DNA from: Calvatia gigantea
Lineage: Eukaryota; Basidiomycota; Agaricomycetes; Agaricales; Lycoperdaceae
Reading direction: 5' to 3'
Length of the DNA: 64,000 bases
Assembly: GCA_025093985.1 (NCBI GenBank)
Contig: JACAAK010000003.1
Location: 4,836,001-4,900,000 of the forward strand
The number at the start of each line of letters is the position of its first letter. Position 1 is the first letter of the stretch. Position numbers and translations under genes: made by a program. A model generated the notes under the pieces. That model was not told the DNA's origin, made no database searches, and saw only the letters and a program-made list of their open reading frames with translations. Shown one piece after another: positions 1 to 13,930 of the stretch.

Positions 1-262
1 CGATAATTTCGGCTTATGCAGACCACGTATCAAAACTTTTGACCGCTGCAAGGATACAAACTCTTTCCTGCAGTTTTATCTTCATGATCTCAATTTCCAA
101 CTGTCACGCCCCCCCAATCTCCAGGACAACCTGAACAGGTGATACGGCCGGCGAACTTTCGGCAGCAGGCACGTGGTACTAATCAGACCCTGTGTTCAAG
201 CTGTGCCTGGACGGCGCTGTTGACACATTCTTCGCGAGCAACCACCAAATCTTGCGCAGATC

Positions 263-1811
263 ATGTCCGCAAGTCGGCGACCACCTGTCTCTTCACGAAA
301 TCCTCAACGGCCTCTCCAGTCACACATAGCCGACGCTAATGATCCCATTCTGTTCACCGGAATCATGACGCTCGGGACACCTCTGGAACCCCGAAAGAAC
401 AAGGCGAATCCTCCGAGTGCATCTCGCAATCTCCCCATCTTAACTGCTGGTACAACAGCGCATGGACCCAAACCCGGGAGGAACGGATATTGGGCGAGGA
501 ATTCCAAGGCACAGAAAGCGCCAGCGAATGTGGCTCCCCAACCTAAAGTTCCCCAAACAGCACCGGCCCCTCAACCCCCTGCTAACTTTCGAAGACCGCC
601 AGCTCCTCGAGCTGTACAAGCCCACCAGGTCCTTCCGACACCCCGAGGGACATTGACTCTTAAACCACTGCCAGCTTCTCAGCCACTTCCGAGGCAGGTT
701 CCGCGGCCTAAACCCATGTCAATTCCCAAACCGGTGCCTCTCCCTAAACCACAAACCCTCCCTAATCGTTCGCCCCCAGTCCCTAAACCATTACCCATTC
801 CTCAAGTGCTTCCAATCACTCGAGCACAATTAACATCACCTGTCAAGGGCCAGGCTACAGTGGATGACGAATCTGAATCTGAATCTAAATCTGAGAATGA
901 GGAAGAACTAAAAATCAAGAAAAAGAAGATTCTCACTCCTGAACAGGAGGCGCTCAAAGCTCTTCGCCGCAAGCGGAGGCGGGAAGAGAGGGAACGCAAG
1001 AAAGCTGATCATTACCAACTCGTTCTCTCTGCCGCTGAAGCGACCATATCCATCCTGAAAAGGCACGGCCTTTCGAGTGCGGTCTTTGGAAGTCTTGCAT
1101 GCAAGTTGTATGGCACATTCCGAGATCCCAAGGTGTGTATTTCGCGTTTCACACCATGACACATTCGCTAAGTAGCTTATCGGTAGGACTGTTGACCTCC
1201 TCGTGTTCCAACCATTGTCATCTGACCCTGACGTCCGTCACCTCATGGCCGAGCAGACGAAAGCCCTCCTAGTTGACACTGATCCCATTCACTTCTACTT
1301 GAAGCTTCCCCGTGATCCAGAAGCGCCATATCGTATCTTGTACTACCGCAGGGGACCATCTAAACCCTTCTGCAAGGTCGACATCCTTGTTCCTGGCACT
1401 ATGTATCTTCCCAGCATACCCCCTCCTTTGCTATCCCCTAGATCCTCTGGCCAAAGTAGTGCGTCGACCCCAACCGACGTTAGTTCTCAGAATTACCTCA
1501 CGACCGTCTCTGGCATACCCCTCGTCCCATTCTCTCTTTTACTTCTGCATAAGCTTCAGGGATGGGCTGATCATCGCTCCTCCCTTGAGCAGCACAAAAA
1601 ACGCAAGGAAGCTCAAGACGCCGCAGACGTACGACGCTTGTTGGAGATGGGCGGTATGATCACGGATATGGCACGGATGAGGCCGTGGACGAATCCTGAG
1701 TTGTTCTGTGAAGAGTTTCAACAGCTGACGAAGGAACGAGTGAAAGAGTATTGTAAAGTATTCCCAAAGCGGGCGATCTCCTGGAAAATGCTTGGTTTCG
1801 AAACTACCTGA
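263..1811 (+). CDS. nucleotidyltransferase-fold-like protein, Pro-rich N-terminus
   Basis: Two exons. Exon 1 (263-1134) encodes a proline-rich, low-complexity N-terminus, then an acidic Ser/Glu stretch and a basic Arg/Lys stretch, then the motif AVFGSLACKLYG. Exon 2 (1187-1811) continues with TVDLLVFQP. The order 'VFGSxACxLYG ... DLLV' is the pattern I associate with nucleotidyltransferase-like proteins of Agaricomycetes, in which the second motif carries catalytic-type acidic residues. The donor used is GTGTAT at 1135; the neighbouring GTGTGT at 1133 would put a stop into exon 2, so the frame decides the junction. The rest of exon 2 is mixed, with a basic segment and a C-terminus rich in Trp and Lys. 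I cannot name a substrate. The ATG at 263 is the first long in-frame start and is plausible but not proven. Confidence 0.7.
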
Positions 1812-2258
1812 TGATTCGGCCGTCATCTCTATTTATTTGGTATATCTGTTATCTTGTCAGTATGTTGTTCACCGTACCCTTGTCGAGCGAGGGAAAATAC
1901 AAAGTTTACACAAAGTCAAGAAGTTGAGGCACGCCCAGGGAGGGCAACCAAACCATATTGAAGTCGAGGTGAAGAAACAATAGTCCCTTGAAGAATAACA
2001 TAGACAAACAGCTTAATTACTTTAAACAGAGATACATAACGATAATGGATTTAAGGAAGGCGTCGGTTAGATCATAAACAGGCGAAGGGATTTGAACTAT
2101 GACGGAACTGTGTGCCTGAGGGCGAACGGGATACCGGTATGAAAACCAAATAAAAGGAGCAATACCGCAAGCGAGTGTCTGATGGTGGTGGCCCCCTTCC
2201 CCCTGCGAGATTCCTCTACTCCGTCGGCATAATCTAATATTCTTCAGAGCGACGCAAC
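1812..2258. other. intergenic, no gene seen
   Basis: AT-moderate spacer between the nucleotidyltransferase-like gene and the first oxidoreductase copy, which ends towards it. Small ORFs here have no recognisable content. The left edge of the OYE tandem block falls near 2250, where the text becomes alignable with the later copies (ACCTAGG a few bases before each stop). Confidence 0.5.
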
Positions 2259-3925
<1,667 letters not shown>

Positions 3926-5019
3926 TCTACTGTTGAAGTGAAATTACTGTGGGAATGTGAATGCAAGTTGGATGCTTGCGTTTTGTGTCAGTGAGACAAG
4001 GTCGAATATTGCCAACTCTTATATGTGCAAAATGGGTGTAGAAGGTCTTGGCGATCCTTGCCAATTGTCGCCATAAAATGCTTTGCCCCGTTTTTGCTTT
4101 TTCAGGGTTTGCGAAACACCGAACCCGAGTTACCCCCAACAAGACTTGGTTCCCTCAAAGTGATACTAGTCAAGTCAGCATGATACATCATCAGTTAATT
4201 GTGTTGCCGATGCCCTCTAATTTGGCATGTACCTGTGGAGGCCTGGAGAGTTGTCTCGTGAACTCGTTGCCGGCGTTTGTTTTGGCAATATTGGTCGCTT
4301 AGGGGCCACGATGCCTTCCTGACCTTCTCCAGATCCCCACCATTAATGGAATTCAGGGGCACAACAAACGGGGAATTGACCAAGTCAACGGGTTCATTTC
4401 AGCCGTCAGACCTTATCCTCCCACCATGACCTATCGTGGAAGCTGCGCAACGCGTTGTCACCATACCTGACGTTTGGCTGTGCTCTACCCTTTCCGCCCG
4501 ACTGCACCAAGGCCAATCCTACGCAATCCCGACGATATGACACTTGATCGGGAACTGTACAAGCCGGACCGGTTGGGCAGCCAAGGTCATTTAACCTCAC
4601 TGAAGGGAGCACAGAAAAGCCCCCCCAGAAAACTTCAAACAACCGTTCGAGAGCGCTCCGAAAACGGCATCCTATGGCCTCTCTGACGTTCTTTATTCGA
4701 GTGCCTTTAACCGGGGTACTCCTGGGTCGGGGCAGGATAAGTGACAATTAGAACAAGAAGTTGTTCTGAGAAAATATCCAACAAAACGTTCCGCAAGACC
4801 ATCGGGAAGGTGTTGCGCATGAGGGGTGTGATCCGAGCGTCCAGAACGGCTGTGCGGAGAAGCCAGGGAAACGACAGGTTGTTGAAAGGACAGTGGCGTC
4901 GACCCCGCGTCAACCTATCCAAAAAGAAGAGGGAGCAATGTGTCGTGTGTCGTGTCGGCGGATCAAATGGGGAAAATGCGGTCCATAAGTGGTAGATCAT
5001 GAGATAGGAAGGAATGTAC
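3926..5019. repeat. duplicated spacer with Gag-like remnant (block 1)
   Basis: No intact gene. 4130-4230 aligns by eye to 7860-7950 and to 11750-11860. 4480-4690 is a degraded counterpart of the Gag-like remnants at 8190-8544 and 12156-12470, sharing 'gatcgggaactg', the Arg-rich 'cgttcgagagcgctccg' and neighbouring text. The 223-aa minus-strand frame at 4707-5378 is poorly conserved in its duplicate and is not called a gene. Confidence 0.5.
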
Positions 5020-5780
5020 GGGCAGGAGGAAAGCAAATCAGAAACGAAACCTGGTGAGGAGTGGCCCGTCCGACGGTGCAAAATGCCGGTAAGGGCACCA
5101 AGAACGAACCATAAGACCACGCGCACCATAGCATGGAAGAGTCTACACACCTTGTTCAAGTTCCCCGTTGAAATGGCACTAGTACGTCCAGACAATCGCC
5201 AGGTGTCATAATTGTCGCGATCCTCTCGGTGTCGATACACCTCGGACCGAGCACTCCCCGCTGGCAACAGGTAGCTGGGGCAACCAAAATGAACAATCCG
5301 GGTCGGAGGTAGGAAGTTACGGTGACAATTTTGATGGGGGATGTGGATGTCAGGATTGATTGAAGCACCCACGTTCATCGGCGTCGGTCATGGTAAGCAC
5401 AGGTTGAACGACACCGTGCGACGTGTTATCAACTAACCATTAGGAACAATGAAAAAAAAAACATCGCGCGTTGTGGCAAAGGCCGTGTTACAGGCCGCTG
5501 TGATCGCTTGTGCCCTGCTTACCCGTTGGTAATAAGGCCACCGTAGATCCGCATTTTCCTGTCGTTTATCTCCTCCCTACTAGTTATCAAGTCATCACTG
5601 AAGGAAATAAAGTTTTTCGAGGAAAGACCCTGCGAAATGCGACCTCCTTTCAGGGGTCACCGATTTATGCTAACGCCCCGCATCATATTGTTCCTGAAAA
5701 AAATCACCGATAACTCTAAGGGGATTATAGGGAGAGGTAGGGTATTTGATCATATTCGAATGAGCACCAGCTGAAAGTAG
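5020..5780. repeat. segmental repeat 'a', copy 1 (partner 9880-10640)
   Basis: Co-linear with 9880-10640. Shared landmarks are GAGGAGTGG, CATAGCATGGAAGAGTCTAC, AATCCGGGTCGGAGGTAGGA, GGTTGAACGACAC and GAATGAGCACCAGCTGAAAG. It lies just downstream of (to the left of) OYE copy 2, as the partner does for copy 3, so it is part of the tandem unit. The reverse strand encodes a short hydrophobic stretch (MVRVVLWFVLGAL in one copy, MVRMVLWFVLSAL in the other), possibly a coding remnant. Confidence 0.65.
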
Positions 5781-5854
5781 TACCGAAAGAAGGGTCCAAT
5801 AGTTGTCTGGCTCCATTGTGATTGTACTTTGATTTGACATTTTCAACCTACGAC

Positions 5855-7511
5855 CTAGGCTCGGACCCTTGAGGGAGATATTGGAGAAGGAATAGGAGCA
5901 GGCCACGCCATCTCATACTGGTTGGCTGGTTTGAGAGTTGCTCCCAGTGTCTGAGCAGCATATAATGGCCAAGCTGGGTTCCTCAATAACTCCCGGGCCA
6001 TAAAGACCACGTCTGCATTACCCTGCTGGAGATAGGCCTCCGCTCGCTCTGGTTCAGTAATAGCACCGACAGTCCCGAATGCCATGCTAGGGAGTGCCTT
6101 CTTGAGCTCTGCTGCAAAGGGGACCTGGAGAATTGATCAGTTTTGGTTATCCTACGGAGACTTGCGCAAGGTACGCACCTGATAACCATGGCCAACCGGA
6201 ATCCCCTGCGCAACCCAGTTACCGCCAGTGCTAACGTCAATCAAATCTACCCCGAGCTCCCCTAACTTCTCTGAGAGAATGGTGCTTTGCTCCAGACCCC
6301 ATTGTAACCACTTGCCATCGGCATCCTTTTCTGGACCTTCAGCCCAGTCTGTTGCGCTGATACGAACGAAAAGTGGTTTATGGCTCGGCCACGATTCGCG
6401 AACTTTTTTGACGATGTTAAGCGTGACACGGAGCCTATTCTCGATTGGCTGGCCACCATAGATATCAGTCCGGAGGTTAGAGAGGGGTGAGAGGAATGAG
6501 TGGAGGAGGTAGCCATGTGCAGCCTGGATCTCAATGAAATCAACTGAAGATTCAGGAAGTTAGTCGATTGAGTAAAAAGGATGGGTGAATGTTGCGCACG
6601 GCCAGCTTTGTCTGCGCGCCGGGCAGATTCTACGAACGCGTCGGTGAGTTTGTTGATGTATTCTTCGGTCATTTCTTTCGGATCTGGGTATTTCCCCCTA
6701 TTGAAGGATATGTTACTGGGACCGTAAACTGGAGAAATGGTAAGTCAGCCGATAAAAAACCACGAGAGATTCGGCTTGAACCTTCATCTGGCCACCCGTG
6801 CTCGTCCTGGCCGGCGATAGCCCTCCCACCCCTCTCACGCCGCATTTGTAGCCAAAGCGCATGGATTGAAGATTTCCTTCCAGCATGAGAGAGCTGAATA
6901 CCGATCTTGGTGTCATGTGCGTGTACGAAGTGGACAATCCGTTTGAGAGGTTCTATTTGACTATCTTTCCAGAGTCCCTATTTGGCGACGCGTAAGGCTC
7001 CAAATTCAAGTCGTCACGGGAGGTAAAAAGCGTACCGCGTCCTCAGGAGCTATCCTACCTTCTGGAAGAACTGCATTGGCTTCCATGGTAATAGCTCCCG
7101 CACCGTGTGTAGCAAAAGTCTACTAATAGGGTAAGCGAGGCAAATCGGCAAACCAGCGAAAATACATACTCCGAGGTGAACGAGATGCCAGTCGGTCGCA
7201 TGCCCATCGTCCGAGCTGTATTGGGCCATTGGGGACTAGATGGCGGTCAACGAAACGATAACGAGGCAGAAATGTATAGACTTACCACCCAGACTCTGTT
7301 CTTGAATGTTGTACCCCTTAAGGTAAGGGGTCCGAAGAGGAGAGGTTTTTGTGCATCCTTAAGATATGGAGCCCGTGAGCTACCAAAATAAATATATATT
7401 TTGGGAAATGGGACGTACGTGGTTTACTATTGTGCCTATGGCAGGTTCGTTCAGGGGGTAGTATTCCCTTGCGTTAGGGACTGCTTTGTTAATGACCAGT
7501 GACGAAGACAT
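5855..7511 (-). CDS. YqjM-type old yellow enzyme, copy 2, apparently intact
   Basis: Start at 7511 (MSSSLVINKAVPNARE). The reverse strand then gives EYYPLNEPAIG and, after introns, the active-site loop region, HLG|TFATHGAGAITMEANAV, PEGRIAPEDA, KDSQIEPLKRIV, TKIGIQLSHAGRKSS, PDPKEMTEEYINKLTDAF, DIYGGQ, MAFGTVGAITEPERAE, ADVVFMARELLRNPAWP and QYEMAWP, stopping at 5855. This is the full FMN-binding TIM barrel of the YqjM/OYE class, which reduces activated C=C bonds with NAD(P)H. Splice junctions I checked keep frame (GGA|GTATGT...GTAG|ACT; GACGCG|GTACGC...ATAG|GGACTC). Of the three tandem copies only this one reads without a break where I checked. The exon between 6780 and 6600 was not fully resolved. 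Confidence 0.8.
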
Positions 7512-8189
7512 CGTATTGTCAGAGTGAAGATACAGTGAGAATGTGAATGTGAAGTGGGTGTTTGCGCTTTGTGTTGGGGGGCCATGGTTGAAAATTGTCA
7601 ACTCTTATATGTGCGTCGTTGGTCTGTCCAGAAGAGTTATGATGAACCTTTAACTGTGTTCAACTGTCCTGACAAACGCTGGTCAGTCCAAGCGACCAAT
7701 TTGTCAGCTCTGCCTTTGCTTGGTCAGGGTCTTGCGAACCGTTCAGGTCGTTGAATTCGAAGATTATGTCCACCAAGTCTTGGTTCTGAAGTAAGCGTCG
7801 GAAGGTGGTATCCTGCTCACCTTGTAGAATGTAATTAGGCTGGCTTGACGTCGTGGGAAGAACCTAAAAATAGGCAATAAGTCATCACGATCGTCATCAT
7901 GATGAATCATCAAATAATTTTGTTGCTGACGTCCTCTTTTCTTGCTTATGCCTAAGGATGGAATCTAAGTAAAATCTATCTCACAGTGTTCCCGGGATGG
8001 TCTTGGGCAGAACATAGTAATTGCCAAGGACTGCAAATACCTTGACTCGGGTTAAGCCGTTAATGTGACCGTTGCGATGTAATAGACCGGAAAGTGCCCG
8101 AGCTGTTTTTTCTCGAGTTTCCTTGACTCCGTCATGATCAAATTTCGTCCTTCCACTATGACACATCCCGGAAGGTGTGTAGCCGTATC
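7512..8189. other. intergenic, no gene seen
   Basis: Upstream region of OYE copy 2 followed by duplicated spacer. The stretch 7860-7950 has relatives at 4130-4230 and 11750-11860. No ORF shows family features. Confidence 0.45.
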
Positions 8190-8544
8190 ACACCGACGGG
8201 AACATACCCAACGGTTGATTGCGTTCTAGTTTTTACTTGATTGCGCCAGTGTCTGTCCTACGTGATCTCGACGATTGACACTTGACCGGGAGCGGTTCAA
8301 GTTTAACGCGTCATAGCCTTTCAAATCCATTCCAGAAAACATGGAAAAGTTTCTCGAAGAACTGAAAACCGTCGTCCGAGAGCATTCCGAAACCGCCGTT
8401 CCCAGCGTCGATGAAATTCTCCTGTACCGCATCAAGTACGAGCTTCTGGCACAGGCGCTCCTGGACAGAGGCAGGATCAGTGATGATCGGTGCAAGAAGT
8501 TATTCTGGGAAGGTCTCGACAAGATGACTCATGAAACCTATTAG
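8190..8544 (+). pseudogene. Gag-like remnant, copy 2
   Basis: The longest open part (8341-8544) translates to a charged helical segment with EELKTVVREHSETAVPSVDE and ends in RGRISDDRCKKLFWEGLDK. The 'G-I-S-x-x-x-K-x-F-W-x-G' pattern resembles the Gag-like segment found ahead of many Agaricomycete retroelement polyproteins, where Phe/Trp-x-Gly precedes a charged 'R..LE..L'. No protease, RT or integrase is nearby, so this is a fragment. The same segment recurs at 12156-12470, where the upstream part (RDLDDMAFNRERVEFLIRQ) is better preserved, and in decayed form near 4540-4690. The Gag assignment is an inference from weak resemblance. Confidence 0.4.
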
Positions 8545-9870
8545 AAAGGAATTGGGCATAAAGAGCAATGTGATTTCGAGCATTTGTAGGGTCTGCAAAG
8601 TTGTACGTCACGAATGTCGGTGGGCACAAAGGACATGAAAATTCGACGGGATTCCACCTTGAGTGACGTCATCCTGGACGAAGTCAGCGCCCTCTGTGGC
8701 GATCCTGCACAAGGTTCCAATCAACGATGTCTAGTACGCCACCACCTACGCGCGGTTACTGCTCTCTCCAGTTGTGGCGGCCAAAATCCCTCCCCCTTCT
8801 CGATGGGTGGGATCTAATACTACTGTTACTGGAACAGGAGGAATACCCATAGCTGCTGCACCCTCGTCAGAAGCCCTGGAGTCTCCATTCCTCGGACCTG
8901 GCAGTCAGGTTCGCGCCCACACGCCTCGAAAGAGCGTTCCATGAATCGAGGAATACGAAAGAGCGTTGTTTGCGAAACTCCTATTACCTATTATTGAGCG
9001 CAGCGAGAAACTCAGAGATTACTAGTCCATAAGTACAAGCTTGGATAGTGCTCGGGGAGGTTGGTACTATTACTGAAATTTGGATATTTTTATAGTCTGT
9101 CCTATACATCTTCCCATGCCTGTAAGAATAGTCTGTGCGTGCCGTGAGACGATGTTTGTCACTTTTTAGTTTCAAAGCTTCATGTTTCAGTACGAGGCAG
9201 GAGAATAACTTCTCAAAACTACTGTTCACACCCACTCACGACATTGCCCAGTCCCATAACCCTCGACGTTAACAAAGACCGATATCTACAAGAATGCGTT
9301 GGAAAGGCCAGTAATGGTTCCAACACCGCCTAAAGAGTCGGCGGTTAGGGTTAATTCGCAAAAGGCGAACTGCCCGTTCAAGGCATCGCGCGTTGTGTGG
9401 CCAGGCCTGTTGCAAAGCACCGGCAATCTTATGTCAGGCTACTCCCTCACCGCCCTAAAATTTGGAGGGCGTGTACCCTTTAGTGCCTTGTCCAGTTGCA
9501 ATCTAAACTAGACTAAACCGTCTAGATTGTGTGCTAGGGTGAGTCCACCATGCTAGGAATAGGGAATTCCCACACAAGTCGCTCAATCCTTGTGAAATGT
9601 GGTATGTACCACTTCAACTGTCGAACGTCCGACAGGCTAGGCGGCAGGATGATGATCGAATGTATAAGCGAGGTGCGTTCCCTAGCCACACACTGACGAG
9701 GAAGCAGAACCCGCAAGTACGCTGTTTTTACTCGCATGACGAATGTGGGGAAGGGTTGTACATAGTTGATGTGATCGCACCCTTGACCCCACGAGAGGAG
9801 GATTTAGTCCCGATAAACTGTAGCACCGCCAGCCCTAAATCTCTAGTACTAGCTATCCCAGTACTTAAGA
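8545..9870. repeat. segmental repeat 'b', copy 1 (partner 12680-13930)
   Basis: Co-linear with 12680-13930. Shared landmarks are GATTCCACCTTGA, TCGATGGGTGGGATCTAA, AAAGAGCGTT/GAAGAGCGTT, GCGCAGCGAGAAA, TAGTGCCTTG and CTAGACTAAACCG, plus a final TATCCCAGTACTTAAG against GTCCCAGTACCTGAAG. Neither copy carries an intact gene. It extends the Gag-like remnant, so the whole stretch is probably dead retroelement carried along in the tandem unit. Confidence 0.6.
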
Positions 9871-9879
9871 GCGGAGACA

Positions 9880-10640
9880 ATAAAGATCAGAGACGAAACT
9901 CGATGAGGAGTGGTCCATCCGACGACGCAATATGCGGGTAAGAGCACTAAGAACAAACCATAGGACCATGCGCACCATAGCATGGAAGAGTCTACACACC
10001 TTGTTCTTCCTCGTTGAAATGACGCCAGCACATCTAGACATTCACAAGGTGTTATAATTGCCGCTGTCCTCACGGTGTTGATACACCTTTGACTGAGTGC
10101 TCTTTGTTGCTAATAGGCAGCTAGGGCAGCCAAAATAAACAATCCGGGTCGGAGGTAGGAGGTTACGGTGATAATTTTAATGGGGGGAATGCGGATGTCA
10201 AGATTGATCGAAGGCGCCCATGTCTATCGGCGTTGGTGATGGTAAACAACAGGTTGAACGACACTGTGCTACGTGCTATCACCGGCTAACCAATAGGGAC
10301 AATGAAAAAACCGCCGTGTTGTGGCAAAGGCTATGTTACCGACCGATGTGATCATTGTGGCCTGCTTAGCCCTTGGTGATAGGGCCGTCGTGGATCCACA
10401 TACTCCTGCATTTTATCTCTTTCACACAAGTTATTGGGTCATTACAGAAGAGATTCGGATTTTTCGAAAAGAGAGCCTGCGCAATGCGGACCCCGTTCAT
10501 GGGACACCAATTTATGCCAAGGTCTTGCATAATATTGTTCTTAAATCAGAGAATCACCATTAAACCTCAAGGAATTGTAGGAAGAGGTAGGGTGTTTAGT
10601 TATATTTGAATGAGCACCAGCTGAAAGTAGTCCCGAAGGA
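9880..10640. repeat. segmental repeat 'a', copy 2
   Basis: Partner of 5020-5780; same landmarks in the same order. Together with repeat 'b' it shows that the duplicated unit is [repeat a - OYE - spacer - Gag-like remnant - repeat b], about 4.2-4.4 kb, and that block 1 lacks the left and right parts. Confidence 0.65.
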
Positions 10641-10666
10641 AAGGTCTAAATACTTCAACCTACGAC

Positions 10667-11735
10667 CTAGGCTTGAATCCTTGGAGGAGATACTGGAGAA
10701 GGAGTCGGAGCGGGCCACGCCATCTCATACTGGTTGGCTGATTTGAGAGTTGCTCCCAGTTTTTGAGCAGCATAGAATGGCCAAGCTGGGTTCCTCAATA
10801 ACTCCGGGCCATAAAGATCATGTCTGCATTACCCTGCTGGAGGTAGGCCTCCGCTCGCTCTGGGTTAGTGATAGCACCGACAGTCCCGAATGCCATTTTG
10901 GGAAGTGCCTTGCAGCAAAAGGAACCTAAAAAATTGGTCGATTCCGGTTATTCTACGAAGATTTACGTAAGGTACGCACTTGATAGCCGGGACCAACGGG
11001 AATTTCCTGCGCAACCCAGTTCCCGCCCGTGCTAACATCAATTAAATCTATCCCGAGTTCTCCTAGCTTCTCTGAGAGAATGGTGCTTTTCTCCAAACCC
11101 CATTGTAACCATTCGCCATCGGCATCCTTTTTTGGACCCGCAGCCCAGTCTGTCGCGCTGATACGAACGAAAAGTGGTATATGGCTCGGCCACGATTCGC
11201 GAACGTTTTTGACAACACCAAGTGGAACCTGGAGCCTATTCTCGAGTGGCTGGCCACCGTAGATATCCGCTCGGAGGCTAGAGAGGGGCGAGAGGAATGA
11301 ATGGAGAAGGTAGCCATGTGCAGCCTGGATCTCAGTGAAATCAACTGAAGATTCAGGAAGTTAGTCAACTGAGTAAAAAAGATGGGTGAATGTTGCGCAC
11401 AGCCAGCTTTGTCTGCGCGTCAGGCAGACTCTACGAACACATCGGTGAGTTTATCAATGTATTTTTCAGTCATTTCTTTTGGATCTGGGTATTTCCCGCT
11501 ATTGAAGGAGATGTTGCAGGGGCCAAAAACTAAAGGAATGGTAAGCCAAGTTAGAGAAACACCAAAAGACCCAACTCTCACCTTCGTCCGGCTACCCATG
11601 TTCATCCTCGCTGGTAATAGACTTCCCACCCCTTCCGAGCTGCCTTTGTAGCCAAACGCATGGGTTGAAGATTTTCGTCCAGCATGAGAGGGCTGAATGC
11701 TGATTTTTGCATCATGCGCATGTACGAAGGAGACA
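10667..11735 (-). pseudogene. old yellow enzyme copy 3, 5'-truncated
   Basis: Homology to copies 1 and 2 runs from the stop at 10667-10669 (IQA-stop) up to about 11735, inside the exon encoding 'SFVHAHDAKI'. Everything upstream, including the start and the active-site Cys loop exon (SPMCQYSS), is missing. The break continues directly into spacer that matches 7860-7950, so roughly 1.1 kb was deleted relative to unit 2. In addition, copy 3 has lost a base in the Arg-Glu-Leu region near 10803 and about a dozen bases near 10908. Without the Cys loop and N-terminal barrel strands it cannot encode a working enzyme. Confidence 0.85.
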
Positions 11736-12155
11736 TGTCGGGAAAAACCTTAAAAACACACGACAAATCATCGATATCGTTCTAATTTAATTTAGAAATA
11801 AGTTAACCAACACGATATCGGTTGATTAATATTGGTTATATAATTTTATAAACTTGACATCCTCTCGCTTGCCCTTCCGACGGACTCGGAGGCTGTAAGT
11901 CGAAGCTGCCTTGCAAAATCCGTGCCAAAGGCGGTGATGGATAGTGTATATGTAGTGGCTGGCAAAAGTTGCAAATGCCTTGACTTGTCCCAGGTTAAAT
12001 CGTTTATGGATTGTAATAAACCCGGAATTGAGCGAGCTGAGGTTCATCGGCCCCGTCAGATTTTGTCTTTCCACCATGACTCATCGCGGAAGGTATGTGA
12101 ACATACCACCCTCGACCAGAACATACCTGAAGATTAACTGCGTTCTGGCTCCTAT

Positions 12156-12470
12156 TTGATTGCCCCACTGCCAATCTTTCGTGATCTTGACGATATGGCA
12201 TTTAATCGGGAGCGGGTTGAGTTTTTGATACGTCAAGGTCTCATTCCAGAAAACACGGAACGACTTTTCGGAGAACTTGGAACACGGTCGTCCGAGAGCG
12301 TTCCGAAGCCAGCCGTTCGCTGCCTTGGTAGTATCCTCTCGTACCGCATCAAGTCTGAGCCTCCGGCTAGGAAACTCTTCGACAGAGGCAGGACCAGTGG
12401 TGATCGGTGCAAGAAGTTATTCTGGGAAGGTCCCGGTAAGACTCTTGGCAGTCACAAACGTGGTCCAAGG
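12156..12470 (+). pseudogene. Gag-like remnant, copy 3
   Basis: Reads FRDLDDMAFNRERVEFLIRQ, then GLIPENTERLFGELGT, then a frame-shifted stretch, and ends RGRTSGDRCKKLFWEGP. It aligns with 8190-8544 and keeps a longer N-terminal part. Frame changes and the short length make it a fossil. It belongs to the tandem block. Confidence 0.4.
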
Positions 12471-12679
12471 CCGGAGGACGGACCCACAACCGGCGGACTT
12501 GAGGACGGCGGAACATTGAAGGGATGGGGGAAAAATGGCCGGCGTGTCCTGCTGGACACACCGCGTGGTTTTAGACATACCGAAAATTCCTTTTACCAGG
12601 TACAGTATATGACCTTCATTCCTTTGTGCTTAAATATGACAGCTTCGTAGTAGTTGTTCCCTCAGTTCTCGTGGGTATA

Positions 12680-13930
12680 GCGAGCGGCTGAGATTCAGTG
12701 TTTCTTACAAAGACGACTCATGAGACTATGAGAAAAGGGTTGACGACGCGATTCCACCTTGAAGTGGCGTCGTCCTGGGCCAAGTCGGCATCCGTTGTGG
12801 CGGCCAGGATCCCTCCCTTTCTCGATGGGTGGGATCTAACACTACTGTTACTGAAACAGAAGGAGAAACGCCCGTAGCTGCTGCAACCCCTGTCGGAGCC
12901 CGCACACGTACCCCAACTCGCGTTCCACCAATCGAGGAGTACGGAAGAGCGTTATTCGATAGGTATTCATCAAGTACCTATGACATGAAGCGCAGCGAGA
13001 AATCCAGAGACTACGGTTTACAGGTACAAGCTTGGCTGGCGTTTAGGAGAGGCTGGTACGATTATTGAAACTTGGGTTATTTTCATAGTCTGTTTGACAC
13101 ACCTTCCTACGCTTGTCGGTACACTCTATATGTGCCATGAGACAAATCCACGTTTCAGTACGAGACAGGAGAATAACACCGCAAAACTGTTGTTTCCGAA
13201 TGCCTGCCCACAGCATTGCTCAGCCCTGTAAGTAGACATTTGCAAAGACCAACATCTGCAGACACGCATCGCAAAGCAGTTATTTCAACGCCGTTTAAAG
13301 AGACGGCGGTTACTTGTGGTAAGGTTGTGAAAAGCTACCTACCTGGTCCAAAGCATTGTGTGCACGCGTTAGGGGTCCAGATTGTTGCAAATTTAAAGCA
13401 CTGGCAATCTTGTGCTGCGCTTCTATCTCACAACGCCTTAAAATCTGAATGGCATGCACCTCTTAGTGCCTTGCCCGATTACAACCCGTACTAGACTAAA
13501 CCGAGGTGAATGACCCCTAGACTGTCTGGAAGACACTATGGTAAGATAGGAAAGGGCAAGTGCACGGGGCACGACCGATTCAGCATGGATGCCTACATTC
13601 CTTAATCCTGACTATATTTCCCATACTACTATTCGTTTTGGTCTTGTGAGTTGTGGCACAGAAGAATGCTTCAACTCTTGAACATTTGACAGATCTGGTG
13701 GCAGGATCATTATTAGATGTTTGAGCGAAGCAAGTTCCCTAGGTCACACACTGTCAAGGAAGAAGCCCACCCCAAACACGTCGAAGTTGTTGTTCGCATG
13801 ACGGATGCGGGAGGGGCTATAAGTAGTTGATGCGATCGCAACCTCTATCCACGAGGAGGGAATTCAGTCCTGATAATCTGCACCATCGTTCGGTCCCAAA
13901 TCCCTAATGTAAGCCGTCCCAGTACCTGAA
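12680..13930. repeat. segmental repeat 'b', copy 2
   Basis: Partner of 8545-9870. A short open frame at 12829-13068 encodes PPIEEYGRALFDRYSSSTYD and ends in a Trp/Tyr-rich tail. The same text is frame-broken in the partner, so it is not supported as a gene. Confidence 0.6.

Noticed and set aside
2080..2105. tRNA-like T-arm on the reverse strand (AGTTCAAATCCC)
   Set aside because: The flanking bases do not pair into a T-stem and no acceptor, anticodon or D arm can be built at the right distance.
4707..5378. 223-aa minus-strand open frame with a hydrophobic stretch
   Set aside because: In the duplicated partner (9849-10073) the frame breaks early, and no start context, introns or family motifs support it. 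Kept only as part of repeat 'a'.
9340..9355. GGTTAGGGTTA, telomere-like text
   Set aside because: Only about one and a half units, not repeated, and inside a segmental duplicate.
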